A DNA stretch of 64,000 nucleotides from Hyposmocoma kahamanoa (taxonomy: Eukaryota; Arthropoda; Insecta; Lepidoptera; Cosmopterigidae). A model generated the notes under the pieces. That model ran no database searches and was not told where the DNA came from. It saw only the letters and a program-made list of their open reading frames with translations. A program made the position numbers and the translations under genes. Location of the stretch: assembly GCF_003589595.1 (NCBI RefSeq), contig NW_020654810.1, positions 13,542,303 to 13,606,302 on the forward strand, in the 5' to 3' direction. How positions within the stretch are numbered: position 1 is the first letter of the stretch; each line of letters starts with the position of its first letter. Of the stretch, positions 1-13,000 are shown one piece after another.

Positions 1-1303
1 AAAAAATCGGAAAACTGAAAATTGGTAGGGATACTTTTGACTAGATCTATTTTCAAAAAAAATTTGAACTCCCAACTCGACGTCAGCTATTCTATAGCTG
101 AGCCTCTATATCCGAATTTTCAAATCGAATCGTCTCACAATTGCCGACGATTTACCCTTGCAATTTAATGTAAAGGAGAAATCCTTTGAAATCCTTTTTT
201 TTTAAGAAACATCAAACTCTGTTTAAAAGAAAATTGAACAGACGAGAGCCATTATAATGCCAAACTTTTTTCGAGAGGTAATGTTAAAGGTAAAGTTTAT
301 TGATGCTGGGATCATAAGAAGGCAAAAGCCTAGCATTTAGTACGACTTAACCATCACTGCGTTCGCCGAGAAGAAAATTGCACTTTTATTATACAACAAA
401 GGTCCACTAATAATTTTTCAAAAGAACTAAAAAAGTTAATACGAAGAGAGTGCCAATAGTATACAACAAATAATAAAAAATAAAAGTTTAAATAATAAAC
501 TTTATTAATAGATAAAAGTTTAGCACACGAAAAGAAAAAAGTGCTGTGTTATTGCCCTGAGCTTAGCATGCGCATCGCCAAACAAGATTAAGTTACGTGG
601 TAATACGCCGTGGTAATTTATTACTTAGATTAATATTTTTAAGGTTAATAGTCGTAGTGTAGTGTAGTAGTACCCAATTGCTAAAACAAAAAGCATTCAA
701 TTTTGGGTAGCACTGGATAAGCCAGATTGAGGTTATTTTCTTTTTCAAATTCAATCAATAAACCAAAACAGATACGAAGCGTTTCAAAAAAAGTACAAAA
801 GTAGAGGAAAGATGTATGTATGCTTAGCTTTCTGCTGTTTATTTTTCGTTGGAAGTGGTTCTTCATTTTATCGTGGCTTTTAAAAAGAGTAAAAATAAGT
901 TATTAAAACTGCTAGCTGCCAGTTGCTAAAAAGTAAAAATTAAAAAAGAAGAGTAAAATTTTGGAAGATCTGACATCACATTGTGAACAAAGCCTATCAA
1001 AAATGATGATACCACGTGACCTGTCTCCAATTCCTGGGCCGGACATTCCTGTGCTGTACATTCTTGTGTTGGACATTACTGTGTTGTACATTGACGGCTC
1101 CCAACGTAGTTCACTGCAGTCTGTGGTATTGTGTTCTGCGTGTTCTGTGGTGTGGTCACTGATTTAAAGAGTTATAGTTTATAGTAGGAGCTGAAGCTGA
1201 ACACTGAAATGAGGTTCTAAAAGCAAAAAGAATGTATATCTACTGTATTTTTACGGTTTTGAGAATTATTTTTTGTTTTAGCCCTAAGAAATCACTCTTC
1301 AAA
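1..1303. other. 5' flank and probable 5' UTR of OXSM
   Basis: No recognisable protein is encoded here. Two things can be seen. An imperfect tandem repeat of about 27 bp, built on ggacattcctgtgctgtaca, lies near 1040-1095. A pyrimidine-rich tract ending in AG at 1280-1281 sits 22 bases before the OXSM start codon and looks like a 3' splice site, so a 5' UTR intron is likely. The donor and the upstream non-coding exon were not identified. The short open frame at 961-1167 resembles no family I know and is probably non-coding. Confidence 0.4.
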
Positions 1304-2605
1304 ATGAAAGCGAATTTCCTACGCCAAGTACGAAGATTCTCAAATGTTGCGGGTGAACACCGAAGAAGAGTCGTCGTTACAGGGTTAGGTGTAGTATCTC
1401 CTATCGGTACAGGTACTGAAATAACATGGAAAAATCTTTTAAAAGGTCAGTCCGGGATAAGTTATTTAAGAGAAGAACAATACTCGAAATTACCTTGCAG
1501 GTTGGCTGGAGTAATACCGAGAGTGAGGGGTGATATTGTATCAAACGCATTATCACCAACCAACTTAAAAGCTATGGCCCCCGCAACCTGTTTAGCTATG
1601 CTTGCAACATTGGAAGCATTAAATGATGCAAACTGGATGTCACAGTCAGAACACGAATTAGAAATGACTGGTGTAACTCTTGGCATGGGAATGATTGATC
1701 TTACAGATGTCTGTAATACATATGAAATGTTAAAAAAAAATTATAATAAAGTCAGTCCATTTTTTGTTCCTAGAATATTGCCAAATATGGCAGCAGGACA
1801 CATTAGCATTAGATATGGTTTTCGTGGCCCAAACCATGCAGTTTCAACAGCGTGTGCCACAGGAGCTCACTCAATCGGTGATGCTTTCAGATTTATTAGA
1901 AACGGTGATGCAAATGTAATGGTTTGTGGAGGAGCTGAATCCTGCATTAGTCCACTTGCTATTGCTGGATTTTGTCGGCTAAGAGCTTTAAGCACATCAT
2001 TTAATGAAGAACCTACAAAAGCTTCTAGACCGTTTGATAAGAAAAGAGATGGGTTTGTAATGGGTGAAGGTGCAGCAGTGCTTGTTTTAGAGGAATATGA
2101 ACATGCTCAGAAAAGAAATGCGAAGATCTATGCTGAGATTCTAGGGTATGGATTGTCAGGGGATGCTTCGCATATTACAGCTCCTAGAGAAGATGGCAGT
2201 GGTGCTATTCTGTCCATGAAGCGGGCAATGAAAGACGCTAACATAAACAAAGAAGAAATTACATACATCAATGCTCATGCCACTTCTACTCCTATAGGAG
2301 ATAACATAGAATCAATGGCAATCAAGACCCTGTTTGATACCCATTGTGGAATGATATCAATATCATCAACTAAGGGTGCTCATGGACATTTGTTAGGTGC
2401 AGCAGGAAATCTCGAAGCTGTGTTCACAATTTTAGCATGTCATTATGGGATCCTACCCCCAACAATAAATTTGGAGGAACCTCTAGATGACCTAAACTAT
2501 GTTGCCAATGTTCCCCACACCTGGGAATCCAAAAGGAGAATAGCCTTGAAAAATTCATTTGGATTTGGTGGTACTAATGCAACACTATGTATAGGGCAGA
2601 TTTAA
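1304..2605 (+). CDS. OXSM: 3-oxoacyl-[acyl-carrier-protein] synthase, mitochondrial
   Basis: A single uninterrupted coding exon for 433 residues. It encodes a FabF/KAS II-type condensing enzyme, which in animals works in mitochondrial type II fatty-acid synthesis, condensing malonyl-ACP with the growing acyl-ACP to supply octanoyl chains for lipoate. The Cys-His-His triad is visible: nucleophile C184 in STACATG, H325 in HATSTP and H362 in GAHGHLLGAAG. The family signature GFGGTNA lies near residues 420-425. The first 20 residues are rich in Arg and lack acidic residues until E18, as expected for a mitochondrial targeting peptide. I chose the ATG at 1304 because the open frame continues 24 codons upstream through a probable 3' splice site ending at 1281; those upstream codons (MYIYCIF...) are intron-like. 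Length agrees with other animal OXSM proteins. The gene converges on GGNBP2. Confidence 0.95.
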   Translation: MKANFLRQVRRFSNVAGEHRRRVVVTGLGVVSPIGTGTEITWKNLLKGQSGISYLREEQYSKLPCRLAGVIPRVRGDIVSNALSPTNLKAMAPATCLAMLATLEALNDANWMSQSEHELEMTGVTLGMGMIDLTDVCNTYEMLKKNYNKVSPFFVPRILPNMAAGHISIRYGFRGPNHAVSTACATGAHSIGDAFRFIRNGDANVMVCGGAESCISPLAIAGFCRLRALSTSFNEEPTKASRPFDKKRDGFVMGEGAAVLVLEEYEHAQKRNAKIYAEILGYGLSGDASHITAPREDGSGAILSMKRAMKDANINKEEITYINAHATSTPIGDNIESMAIKTLFDTHCGMISISSTKGAHGHLLGAAGNLEAVFTILACHYGILPPTINLEEPLDDLNYVANVPHTWESKRRIALKNSFGFGGTNATLCIGQI

Positions 2606-3781
2606 GATTTTGACCTGTGCCCCAGATGAATTTTGTTACTTTGATAATACAAGGAACTTGAATGAGATCAGATAACTGGTGTAGACTAAATTATTATAAC
2701 TATGCAATATAATTAAAATTTATGCAAAAGAAATAGGCAATTATTTATAATGGCATGTGATTTAAAAACTAAAACCCAATTACATTGTATTATAATATAT
2801 TTAAAACTGAGTTACAAATGTTTTTGACATTTTTAATAACAATGGCAAACTTGCCCAAGGTAACTCCCGCCTTCATGCTGTTTAAAAGCTTTTGATAACA
2901 ATCTATAATAATTCATCATGTACCATAATAATCATTGAGTCACATAAAGCATTGAAAATAAAATAATTTGATCAAAAAATGCTACTTTAAATATTTCATT
3001 ACAAAGCTTCCTAACATTTTAAATAGCAAATATTGTTAAATGTTGGCTTCCATCCAGTCATGTGTTGTTGCAATCTTCAGAACTTTATTTACTTGTGTCA
3101 GGTCTATTATAATAATGCTTGATTTAGCTGTTCTCTACAATATACATCTTGTAGTTAAACACTAAAAGCACCCATCAACATGTCCTACAAGAAGTCTATG
3201 GCAAATGTTAAAATCATGTATTAAATTTGATGTAATTAAAATTAATATACATTTTACATATATGCATGGATGCTAGTAATAAAGAATATAAACTTGATTC
3301 AAATATGCAAATAAAAAGATAAAATACAAAACAAAATAATGCAACGTCTATTGTTTCAAATAAAATCTTATCAAAAATGGAGAACATTTCTAATTATCAT
3401 TATATAGTTATATTTTCGACTGATGTTTTTGGTGTAAAACATTTGAACATAGCACTTCTTTCTTAGTTCACGATAAGACTTTAGATTTTCAACTTTGCAG
3501 TTCAGTGCTGGCACTGCTAAAACTTAAACATTTAAAGGTACTACCATACACTTACTATCTTGGATTCTGATTATTGTAAGTGCAAGACTTTAAAAAAGTA
3601 TGTAGTTGTAAACTGCCATCAACCATTTGATTGGTGTGTGAAATGGCTTGGTTTCACAATGCACTGTACTTGGAATCCATAACAGAAGTCCTTTTTTGGT
3701 GTTAACATTTAGAGATCATCAGCTAAAACTTTCTATAAACATGTGTGGACTTCGATCATGAAAAGTTGGAAGGTTTGTAAA
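2606..3781. other. convergent 3' region between OXSM and GGNBP2
   Basis: AT-rich sequence without a supported gene. It must contain the 3' UTRs of both convergent genes. AATAAA-type hexamers occur (for example in gaaaataaaataatttg near 2955 on the + strand), but I cannot tell which are used. Confidence 0.4.
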
Positions 3782-3998
3782 CTAAGCAGACTGCTTTTCC
3801 TTCGCGGTGAGCGTCGGTGGCGCGACGCATAGTTGGGCGAACTTTTGGCGCAGGTTCTGTCGTAACTCTTGTCTTTTCTCAGTTGTGTTCCTACGTGACT
3901 TGAATTCCATTACGTCTTCTATAGGAATATAACTGGCGTCTTCCTCTTCGTCTGACGAGCATGTGTTCTGGAATAACAAAAACGTTAAATAAGCATAC

Positions 3999-4031
<33 letters not shown>

Positions 4032-7000
4032 TTATTTCAAACAAAGTTCATAGCTGGTTAGTAACAATTATCTTAAAACTATGTTATAACAAATTATATT
4101 TAACATTATAAATGGCAACATTAGAGTGCATATGACACGCATTCCAGTGACTATACTTTTGACTTTTTTTTAATAATGAGTAGGTGATACATTCATTCAC
4201 AAGGCAAAGGCTCACCTTAAGCATTTCTTGCAGAGATAACGTAAACCCGGGTAATGATAACTTGTCATTTTTATTCATATCTAAACAGTCGCCTCTCTCG
4301 TGGTTGCAGAATCCCTCTGAGCATGCCACCTCCGAGCCTTCAGGCGAGCTCATGAGGGAAGAAGATCCAGACATAGTTTCACAGCAACCTGAAAAATTAT
4401 TTTATTAAGAAATGTTTCATATAAACACATTCCATAACGCATAAAGTGTAGGTAAGTCTTGACTGGAAGTTGCAGGTGCAAGTTTTGAACTGGAACGTCA
4501 AATTCAAATTCAAAATTCAAATTCAAAATAATCTTTATTTCATAGGTAAGCATTATTACACTTGAAATCGTCACAATGGTAAACTCTACCGCTCATTCGT
4601 AAGGCAGATTGCCCTGAGAAGAATGAGCAAGACACTAGGGGTTGCTCTTGGTAAATAACATTTACAATATTTTTTTTTTTATTTGAAACATCAGAGATCG
4701 AGACTACCTCCATGAGCTAAACGGGTACTACCACGGATTTTTGTCATCCAAGTATGCAGAAGTTGTATAATAACCTTTAGTATAAAGTTTTTGTTTCACT
4801 ATAGTTTTAAACCTCGTGAAAGGCAAATTTTGTATATCAACCGGAATCTTGTTATAGAAAAGTATACATTGCCCCTTAAATGATTTTTTGAAAAGCTAGT
4901 TTATTTTTATTCCTCGTATTAATGTTATGTCTGTCACTATTTTTCATAAAGAAATTACTATTCCTTTTAACATAAATTACATTTTCATAAATGTACTGTG
5001 AGGCTAGTGTAAGAATGTTAATTTTCTTAAACTTATCTCTCAAAGATACTTTGGGGCCCAGATTGTAAATTGCCCTAACTGCACATTTTTGCAGGACAAA
5101 GATTCTATTGATATCGGCGGCATTACCCCAAAGCAAAATGCCGTATGTCATTAGACTGTGAAAGTAGCTGAAGTAAACCAGTCTCGCGGTTTCGACGTCT
5201 GAAAGTTTCCTTATTTTTTTAATCGCGTACAGTGTACGCGTGCAGAGCCGAGCCGTTTTGATAACTTACTTATATGGGGACCCCATTGCAATTTAGCATC
5301 TAACGTTATACCTAGAAATACAACGGTATCCACAAGACTCAATCTTTCGTTTCTAACTGCAATGTTTGTAACCGTCTCTCTAACATTGGGTAATGTAAAT
5401 TTCACACAATTTGTTTTTTTCTCATTAAGAAGTAGGTTATTAACAGCAAACCAATCAACTACTTTAGATATAGCATTGTTCACATCGTCGTAGGAACATT
5501 GGTGCCTTTTAACTTTAAATAATAAGGAAGTATCATCAGCAAACAATACTATCTCATGTTTTATACCCTTCATAAGGCTAGGTAAGTCATTAATATAAAT
5601 TAAAAACAGAAATGGGCCTAGAATTGAACCTTGAGAGACACCCATGCTAATTGCAGACCCTGATGATCTCGTACCGAACATCGACCCTCTGTACCCTACC
5701 CAGTGTTGGGCAAAATTTAATTGTTCTGGCAATTAAAGATTGACAATTAATTAATTGTCAATTGCGAAACAGCAATATAAATATCTACAATTAACAATTA
5801 ATCAATTTTCAATGTTTTTGATTAACAACTAACAATTAAAACTGACAATTATGATAAATTTATAGGGCATATGGGGGTGAGTTAGGGCGTTGGTTATGGG
5901 GGCCCCTCTTGTGGGCCCGGTTGGGGGCCCCGGTTGGGTGGCCGGTTGGGGGGTCCGGTTGGGGTCCCGGTCGGGGGCCCAGTTGGGCGACCCGGTTGGG
6001 GGCACGGTTGGGGTCCTAGTTGCGGGCCCGGTTCAGGGCCCCGTTGTGGGCCCGCTTGGAGGCCCTTCTTGGGGGCCCGGTTAGGGACCCAGTTGGGAGC
6101 CCGGTTGAGGGGCCCTGTTGGGTGCCCGGTTGGGGGCGCGGTTGGAGCCCGGTTGGGGGGCCCTGTTGGGTACCCCGGTTGGGGGCACGGTTGGGGTCCC
6201 AGTTGGGGCCCCTTAACTGGCCCCTAACCGGGCCCCCCCCATCTGGGCCCACAACCGGGCCCCGGGCCCCCCAACCGGGGCCCCAACCGGCTGGAATTGA
6301 TTTCAATTGCAAATTTAATTGCAAATAAAATCAATTCAATTGAAATCAATTGCAATTAAAATCAATTGCAATTAAAATCAATTGCAATTAAAATCAATTG
6401 CAATTAAATCAATTGCGACGCGTCGCAATCGTCGCAATTGATTTAATTGCAATTGATTTCAATTGAATTGATTTTTTAATCTGATTGAATTATTGATTGA
6501 AATTTAATTGATTAACGCCCAACACTGACCCTACCACGCAAATACGATTTAAGAAGGTCAAGATCATGTCCCGCCACACCATAATGGCGAAGTTTCCTGA
6601 CCAGTGTATCATGGTGCACACAATCAAAAGCCTTAGAAAGGTCACAGAATACGCCAATAGCATCATGTGAGACTTCCCATGCATCAAATATATGATTAAT
6701 CAACTGTCACTTGTTTTTACATCGTGCCGTCATTTTAGAAATTGGTTGTCTACATCACCATGCGTTTAACTCGTGAAAATTTTCGTAGTATGATTTTCTA
6801 CGACTTTAAAGTATAATTTAACAGCTCAGCAGAGCATCTTTAGGCATAGACATGAGTCAAATAAAATCAATACTACACAAACATTTGGGTTTGAAAAAGC
6901 TGTGCTCTTGGTGGATCCAACACAATTTGACTGAGGCTCAAAAAACGGATCGCATCACTTGGTGCAATGCCATGCTTACCAGATTCAACGAAGGGGCGTC

Positions 7001-10000
7001 AAATTTGGTGTGGGACACAGTAACAGGTGACGAAACATAGATTTATAAGTAGTTACGATCCCAAAACAAAGCAGCAATCGAGCGTATGGGTTTTTCGAGA
7101 TGAGCCGAAACCAACCAAAGTGGCGCGCGTGCAAAGTACCTCTAAGCAGATGATTGCTTCTTTTTTTAATAAAACTGGACACGTGGCTATTGGTGCTTTG
7201 GAGAATCGTTGTACCGTGAATAGTGATTGGTACACGACCATTTGTTTGCCGGAAGTTATTGGCAAACTCCGTAAAAATAACCGTAAACGCCGTATAATCT
7301 TGCACCGCTATAATGCCAGTTCTCACACGGCCAGACAGACAAATGAATTTTTGAAGGTGAACAACGTTGACCTTATGACCCATCCTGCGTACAGTCCCGT
7401 TCTGGTACCTTGTGACTTTTATTTGTTTCCAAAAATTAAGAACGCGGTCAACGATTTTCATGATCTGAAGAGGCTTTCGAAGAGTATGAAAAATATGTTT
7501 CAGAGTTTATCACGGAGGAGTGGCATAAATGTTTTCTAAATTGGTTCATTCGTATGAAAAAGTGCATTAACGCTAACGGAGAATATTTTGAGAAACAATA
7601 AATTCATTTCTGACCATTTATAGTATTTTTTATTATTCATTCCGGAAACTTATAGTGCGCCCCACGTAAAATTAAAAAGACGTTAACTTCTAACCAAATA
7701 TTATGCAATCCATACTAACCTCCGTTGTTTCCTGACGAGTATCCGCAATCCTGTGAATGATCGTTAGGTGAGATGTTGCCATTTTTGGCCTGTTTCTTGC
7801 TAGACTTTTTAGGCGAGTGACGTTTTGCTGAGTCGTCTAGACACGACGTGCAGCCATCTCCGCCAGTCTCGTAACACTGGTTGTAATCACGCGGCGAAAG
7901 CAGGTCGGTTGGTGTGTCTCGTTCTTCTAGTATACATTCTTCACATTGGCATTTTTCTTCAGGTTCCTCTGAGTCCGCTTCCTACACACAGATGCAATAT
8001 TTTAGTTGAGCACACAATAGGGTATTATGACTCAACATGTTTTATTGCTTTTTAACAAACTACTACTACTACTACTAAACGTATATATTACTTCTTCTTC
8101 ACTGCGACTTCACAAACAAGTTAATGTTGTTTCAAATTGTATGACTGTTTTTTTTTATAATTTGTCGAAATTACAATATTGAAAAAAAAAATGCCTAAAG
8201 ACAAACCTTGCATTTAGTCTCAACAACTTGCCGTTCCTTCTTCTTGCGCCTTTTCAATTTCTTTTGTTCCTTTCTCTGCTGCCGCGTGAGCTCTTCCTGT
8301 GTTATCTCGTCGTACAACAGTTGTAACTTAGAGACGCCGCTCTTCTGCTCGACGGCGGTCTCGAACTTGCGATAAAGCGCCTCCACCGTAACCGCCGCTA
8401 ATGTCTGACACGTGCCTTCTTCCTCGCGCAGCCGGAGAGAGATACGCTGTAGCCGCTCGTATATACAGATGCCAAGACATATCAACACCTATAAGTATAG
8501 AAAATATGCTCATATATTATGTAGTAGTAGTTACGCTTAATTTTGCCTGAAAGTGTTCATTTTTATGTAAATATTGTCAACAAAACGGGTAACAAAATCG
8601 GCGATGATCGACATACGCTATTAATTTTGGCCGAGCCAAATGTCACCACCGTGTAGCGCTCATAGATTTGTATCTATATTAATATTCACTATAGAATCCA
8701 ACAATGAATTAGGTAAATTCTGTATAAGGTTTTGATATAGGAATCAGTAGCATTTCTTTTACTTTAACAAAAGCAATAGTGGTATCAATATAGTTTGCGA
8801 GATTTTGTAACTAAAAATACACTCTATTGAGTGTATTGAATCGTTTTGCAATGATTTAGTCAAAGGAAACAAAAAAAACCGGCACTCGCTTTCCTCATTC
8901 ACACAATAGTTTCATTATGCTTTTTACAAATTGTAAAAAGCTTGAGATAGCAAAATATTTTTCAATATCTTTTTAATAAAAACAAATAAGAGTATAACAC
9001 TTACACAAAGTAAAGACTTGACAAGAAATTTATTTATTGAAAATGTGTCTCGAGTTTTGTTCCATATTTTTCCACATTTTCTAATTTCAATAAAACATAA
9101 GCAAGGCACTTAAGGAAAACCTCAAGAATCTTTAGCCGTACTCATTGAATTTGTTACATATTCATCATATGTAACCAATGTATGGAACAAATTCAATTTC
9201 ATAAATCAATAAACATCTCGAGTACTTAGGTTTTCGCGATTGTTATAAATAGAAATGACACTATTTTTCCGGATTTAAATCGCGTATATTTGTTATACGT
9301 AACGTCGGATTGTTTTCAAAAAACAAATATACGCGATTTAAATCCGGTAAAATAGTTTCATTTCCCATCAATAACTATCATTAGAAAAAAGAATATCACT
9401 AAAAGATTTCTTCCTTACCTCTTCCTGTGCAATTTCAAGAGTCTTGGCATGCCTTTCACGATGGTTACCCAGTAGTTCCGGTTCGGCTCTAGTTATAAGT
9501 TGCTCGATATAGTCCGTTTTTGCTTGCAGATGTAGATGCTTGTCCAACAGGCATCTTTTAATGCCACTATATAGTGTTCCTACATAGCCTTTTTCTTTCT
9601 GGGGCTCTTTTTCTTCAACTAGTAGCTGATAAGCTCTTAAAACCTATTCAAACAGTTCAAAGTAAAGTTTTCGTACGTGCTATACGATGTATAAGTATAA
9701 TTAATTAATTATATCACTATTCGACTTACATACTCGTAATTTAGTGTTAATGTGAAATATATAGGTATTCATTCTTTTAATTTCATTGAGGTATTTAATG
9801 GATCCATCTCGAAAACCGCATCCGCGATAAGTAATAGTACCACGTTGATGTTGCGGTTTTATCAATTTATATTATACTATAGACACATTTGTACGTAAGT
9901 TACACATCGAAGAAAAACAGATCATTGTAATGTTAAACATTTTTCTCAACTGTTAAATAATGTTAAATATTTACTAAATACATAAATGACGGACTACTGT

Positions 10001-13000
10001 TATCTAAATTATTTTTATTTAATCTTTACATTGTTTCTGCAGTAATAAACGTTGTGGATAGCATATAACAGAAAGTTACTTTTCATAATACACAATCTCA
10101 TTTTACTAAAATAATTTGTCACGTGTTACTGTAGACCAGCTGGTTGACCACAGCTTACTCGATTGATTGTAATGCAATTATTATAAACGACGTATCACGA
10201 AAAAAACACCCTTTTAAACAAGCAACGCTATTCAACTGTGAAATTTCATGCAATAGTTTTCAGGTGATGCGTAGACAGTACATTAATCAACCAACAGGCG
10301 TAATTTATTTCATATAGTTATATTATACATAAATATAATAATATAGGGTTAATACAAATCTGCCCCCGTAGCATGGTTACGCATGATAGTCGCGACGCGC
10401 GCGATAAAATTGAAATAAGCGCGCGGTATTGGCTATCTAAATTAGATCTGATTAAGACAGCCAATAGCGCGCGCTTATTCCAATTTTATCGCGACTATCA
10501 TGCGTAGCCATGCTACGGGGGCTGATCATAACATAATTATAACTTTTTTATTTAAAAAAAAACGACCTCAAAGTTCATGGAATTACTAGATGTAATTTGC
10601 CAAAATTTATTGAAATGGGTTACCGGAAAGTGCGCGAAACCGGATTCATCCCCTAGTTTGCCACCCATAGAGGTGGAATATTTTCTTCAAATTTAAATGG
10701 CACCAATACCGAGGTACTCTCTTTCCAACAATAAAGGAATCATCAAAATCGGTTCACAAATGCCAGAGTAATCGTGTAACATACACACAAAAAAAATATA
10801 GTTGAATTGAGAACCTCCTTTTTTGAAGTAAATAAAAAAACAGAAAAAGAGACTAATTCCATTCAGAAAGCAATATGCAACTGCTATAGTCGTACGCATT
10901 ATTCGGTCTTAAAAAAAAAAGAAAATAACTACAACTTACCTTGGTTTTACAGTCGGCACAGAAACGGTGTTTTCTTAGATAATTGTGAAGAGTGTCGTGT
11001 AGAGTGTTGAAATGTATTAGCGTGACATGCTCACGAGCAACGGACCGCATGGCATCCCAGGCTGTACGCCAGGCCGCTCGTCCTCCCCACCCCCAGGCAC
11101 CCCAGCCCCAAGCGCACGCGCCACTCGCCCCCCATCCCCGCGCACTACCTGCCTCCAGTGAGTGCAGAGTGCAGCGCTGCGACTTTTTCCATCGTGGCTG
11201 GCTTAGGATTAAACACTCTATTCCAGTACTGTAAGGACAATTTAAGGTTTCAAGTTATATCTTTCATACTATTGTACTGTTTAATCTCATATAACTAAGT
11301 CATAACGCTAACCTAAGACCTAACAGCCACATTGCCAAGCAGTAGCCTTTTAATTTCTCTACTATTAACTACCTACACTCAAAGAAACTTGCAATTGTTT
11401 CATTAACTGAAATAATTTTAGGATGATGTACTTCATTGTAATAGCATACTTTTTAAATTTATAAAATTTCATTTCTTCGTAAACAAATTATACATCAAAT
11501 TAAAATTAAACATAATTAGCTCATTTGTTAAGGCAGGTTCTCTAAATAAAAATTAATATTAATTTAGGCGTTTTTGAGCACTTTGTTAATAGATATTTTT
11601 TGCTTATTTATCATTTAAAATAATCACACATATAAAAACATCTTACATACCTAAAAGCTAAACATTACCAGAATTTTATTTTTCTCAATAGCTTACTAGT
11701 ATAAAAAATGTATTTCATAAACAGCAAAATATTGGCTAAATTTGAAAACATGATATTGTTGTTGGGCGTAATTTCTTTTTTATTTTTCATGTCAAATATT
11801 AGGCAATTCAAGCTTCAAATATAATTTCTAGACCCATTTTTAAATCATAAGACAATCATGGATTGTATTTTAGTTACAAATTATAAGATATAAGTATAAT
11901 CATGGTTTGTCATATAATTATTTCTAGTAATTCTGTTTTTAGTGCCTACTCAAAAGTTTAGTGGACGTATGAGGTTGATGAATTTTAGTCAATAGCAATT
12001 TTGAAATTATATAAATTATTAAAGTTCTTGGGTGCTTGTCTTTTACTGTAGATTAGAAAATGGCAGATATATTAAGTTGAACAGACCAAAAACCCAGTTT
12101 TGAAATTACTAACACTAATAACAGTCAGGGCGCATGTCCACGCTAAGAAAAGTTGCCGGGTCTATGCAAGAATTCGTGTCTACACACGCACTGTGTACAC
12201 TGCCTCAGTGCTGGACAAGAACAAAATCTTGTCCACCTCCGACATGACTCACTCCACTGCTATTGTATAGGGCTGGATGAGGTGCATTGTCAGTCATTTG
12301 AGGTGCATTGTCAGTAAACGAACGCTTATGCGCGTGGCCGGGTGTTGCTTAGTAGTCAACATATACAACAACATATTTCTTCCCACAATTGGTAGTAAAA
12401 CAACAGCTACCAAGAAGACTTGTAATGCACTGACACATTTTACCCTACACATGTCTGTCTGAAAGCATTTGTATGATGTACATACTCATTATTTTCTCAT
12501 CTGCAACAGACACAACATGTTTTCGTAGCTAGATCCAACAAAGTTCTTGTTGTGTACAAGACCATTCTCGTCTCTTCTGAAGCAGACATGTCGAATTTCT
12601 TAGCGTGTACATGCGCCCTTAGAATGCTTACCTGTGACCATTGAGTAGAGTGGCAAGTGACTGTGGATGTGTTATTTTGTCTTCTTTAATAGTCATAATC
12701 TCATCCTGGGTTAGGACTAGAGGATCTAATGTGGGATGACCAGACTTACATAACTGATAAAAGAGACGTTCCACACTGAAAAGTTAAACAATAATATAGG
12801 AATTTATGATTCAGTCACAAAAATTAATGTATTTATATTTGTAGTGTTTTGTATATAAAAATCCAAAGTACTTCTTCAGATGTACTACAAACTGCATTCC
12901 TACTGCAAAATATGCTGTAGCAGTTGAAATGCAATTAGGACATCTGCAAACTGCCAGTGCAGTCTTCTTGAAGTTAATATGCAATTGACACAAATGCAAG

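Larger units (their letters stand above)
5701..6527. mobile_element. non-autonomous hAT-type element with satellite-like interior
   Basis: The 827-bp insert begins CAGTGTTGGGC and ends with the exact inverse, GCCCAACACTG. It is flanked on both sides by the same 8-bp word ACCCTACC (5693-5700 and 6528-6535). An 8-bp target duplication with CAG-starting inverted repeats is the mark of hAT transposition. No transposase is encoded. The interior is a GC-rich tandem block followed by an AATTG-rich block. The insertion point is inside the reverse transcriptase of the host LINE, so it is younger than that LINE copy. Confidence 0.9.
4498..6720 (-). mobile_element. jockey-like non-LTR retrotransposon, 5'-truncated and interrupted
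   Basis: Minus-strand remnants of a reverse-transcriptase ORF. Upstream part at 6703-6540 (CDLSKAFDCVHHDTLVRKL, then a LRGRV motif); downstream part at 5692-5211 (SQGSILGPFLFLIYINDLP, then FADDTSLLF with the YADD-type catalytic box); C-terminal part at 5151-4876 (TYGILLWGNAADI). The two RT parts are separated by the hAT-type insertion at 5701-6527 and are also out of frame with each other, so the copy is dead. The 3' end shows the simple repeat (TTTGAA)n at about 4498-4530, typical of such LINE tails. The 5' end stops near 6716-6720, a usual 5' truncation. A relative lies at 50930-52003. It sits in GGNBP2 intron 7, in the same orientation as the gene. Confidence 0.85.

Noticed and set aside
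961..1167. 68-codon frame upstream of OXSM
   Set aside because: Starts with TTG, overlaps an imperfect tandem repeat and resembles no family.
1232..1303. 24-codon N-terminal extension of OXSM
   Set aside because: Contains an apparent 3' splice site ending at 1281, is strongly hydrophobic and aromatic, and the conserved protein starts with the ATG at 1304.
5890..6328. Long overlapping open frames on both strands encoding Gly/Pro/Arg/Trp-rich peptides
   Set aside because: They are by-products of the G-rich tandem repeat inside the hAT-type element; low-complexity in every frame.
10992..11234. Plus-strand Ala/Pro/His-rich frame
   Set aside because: It is the antisense of GGNBP2 exon 4, which splices in frame and matches the family.
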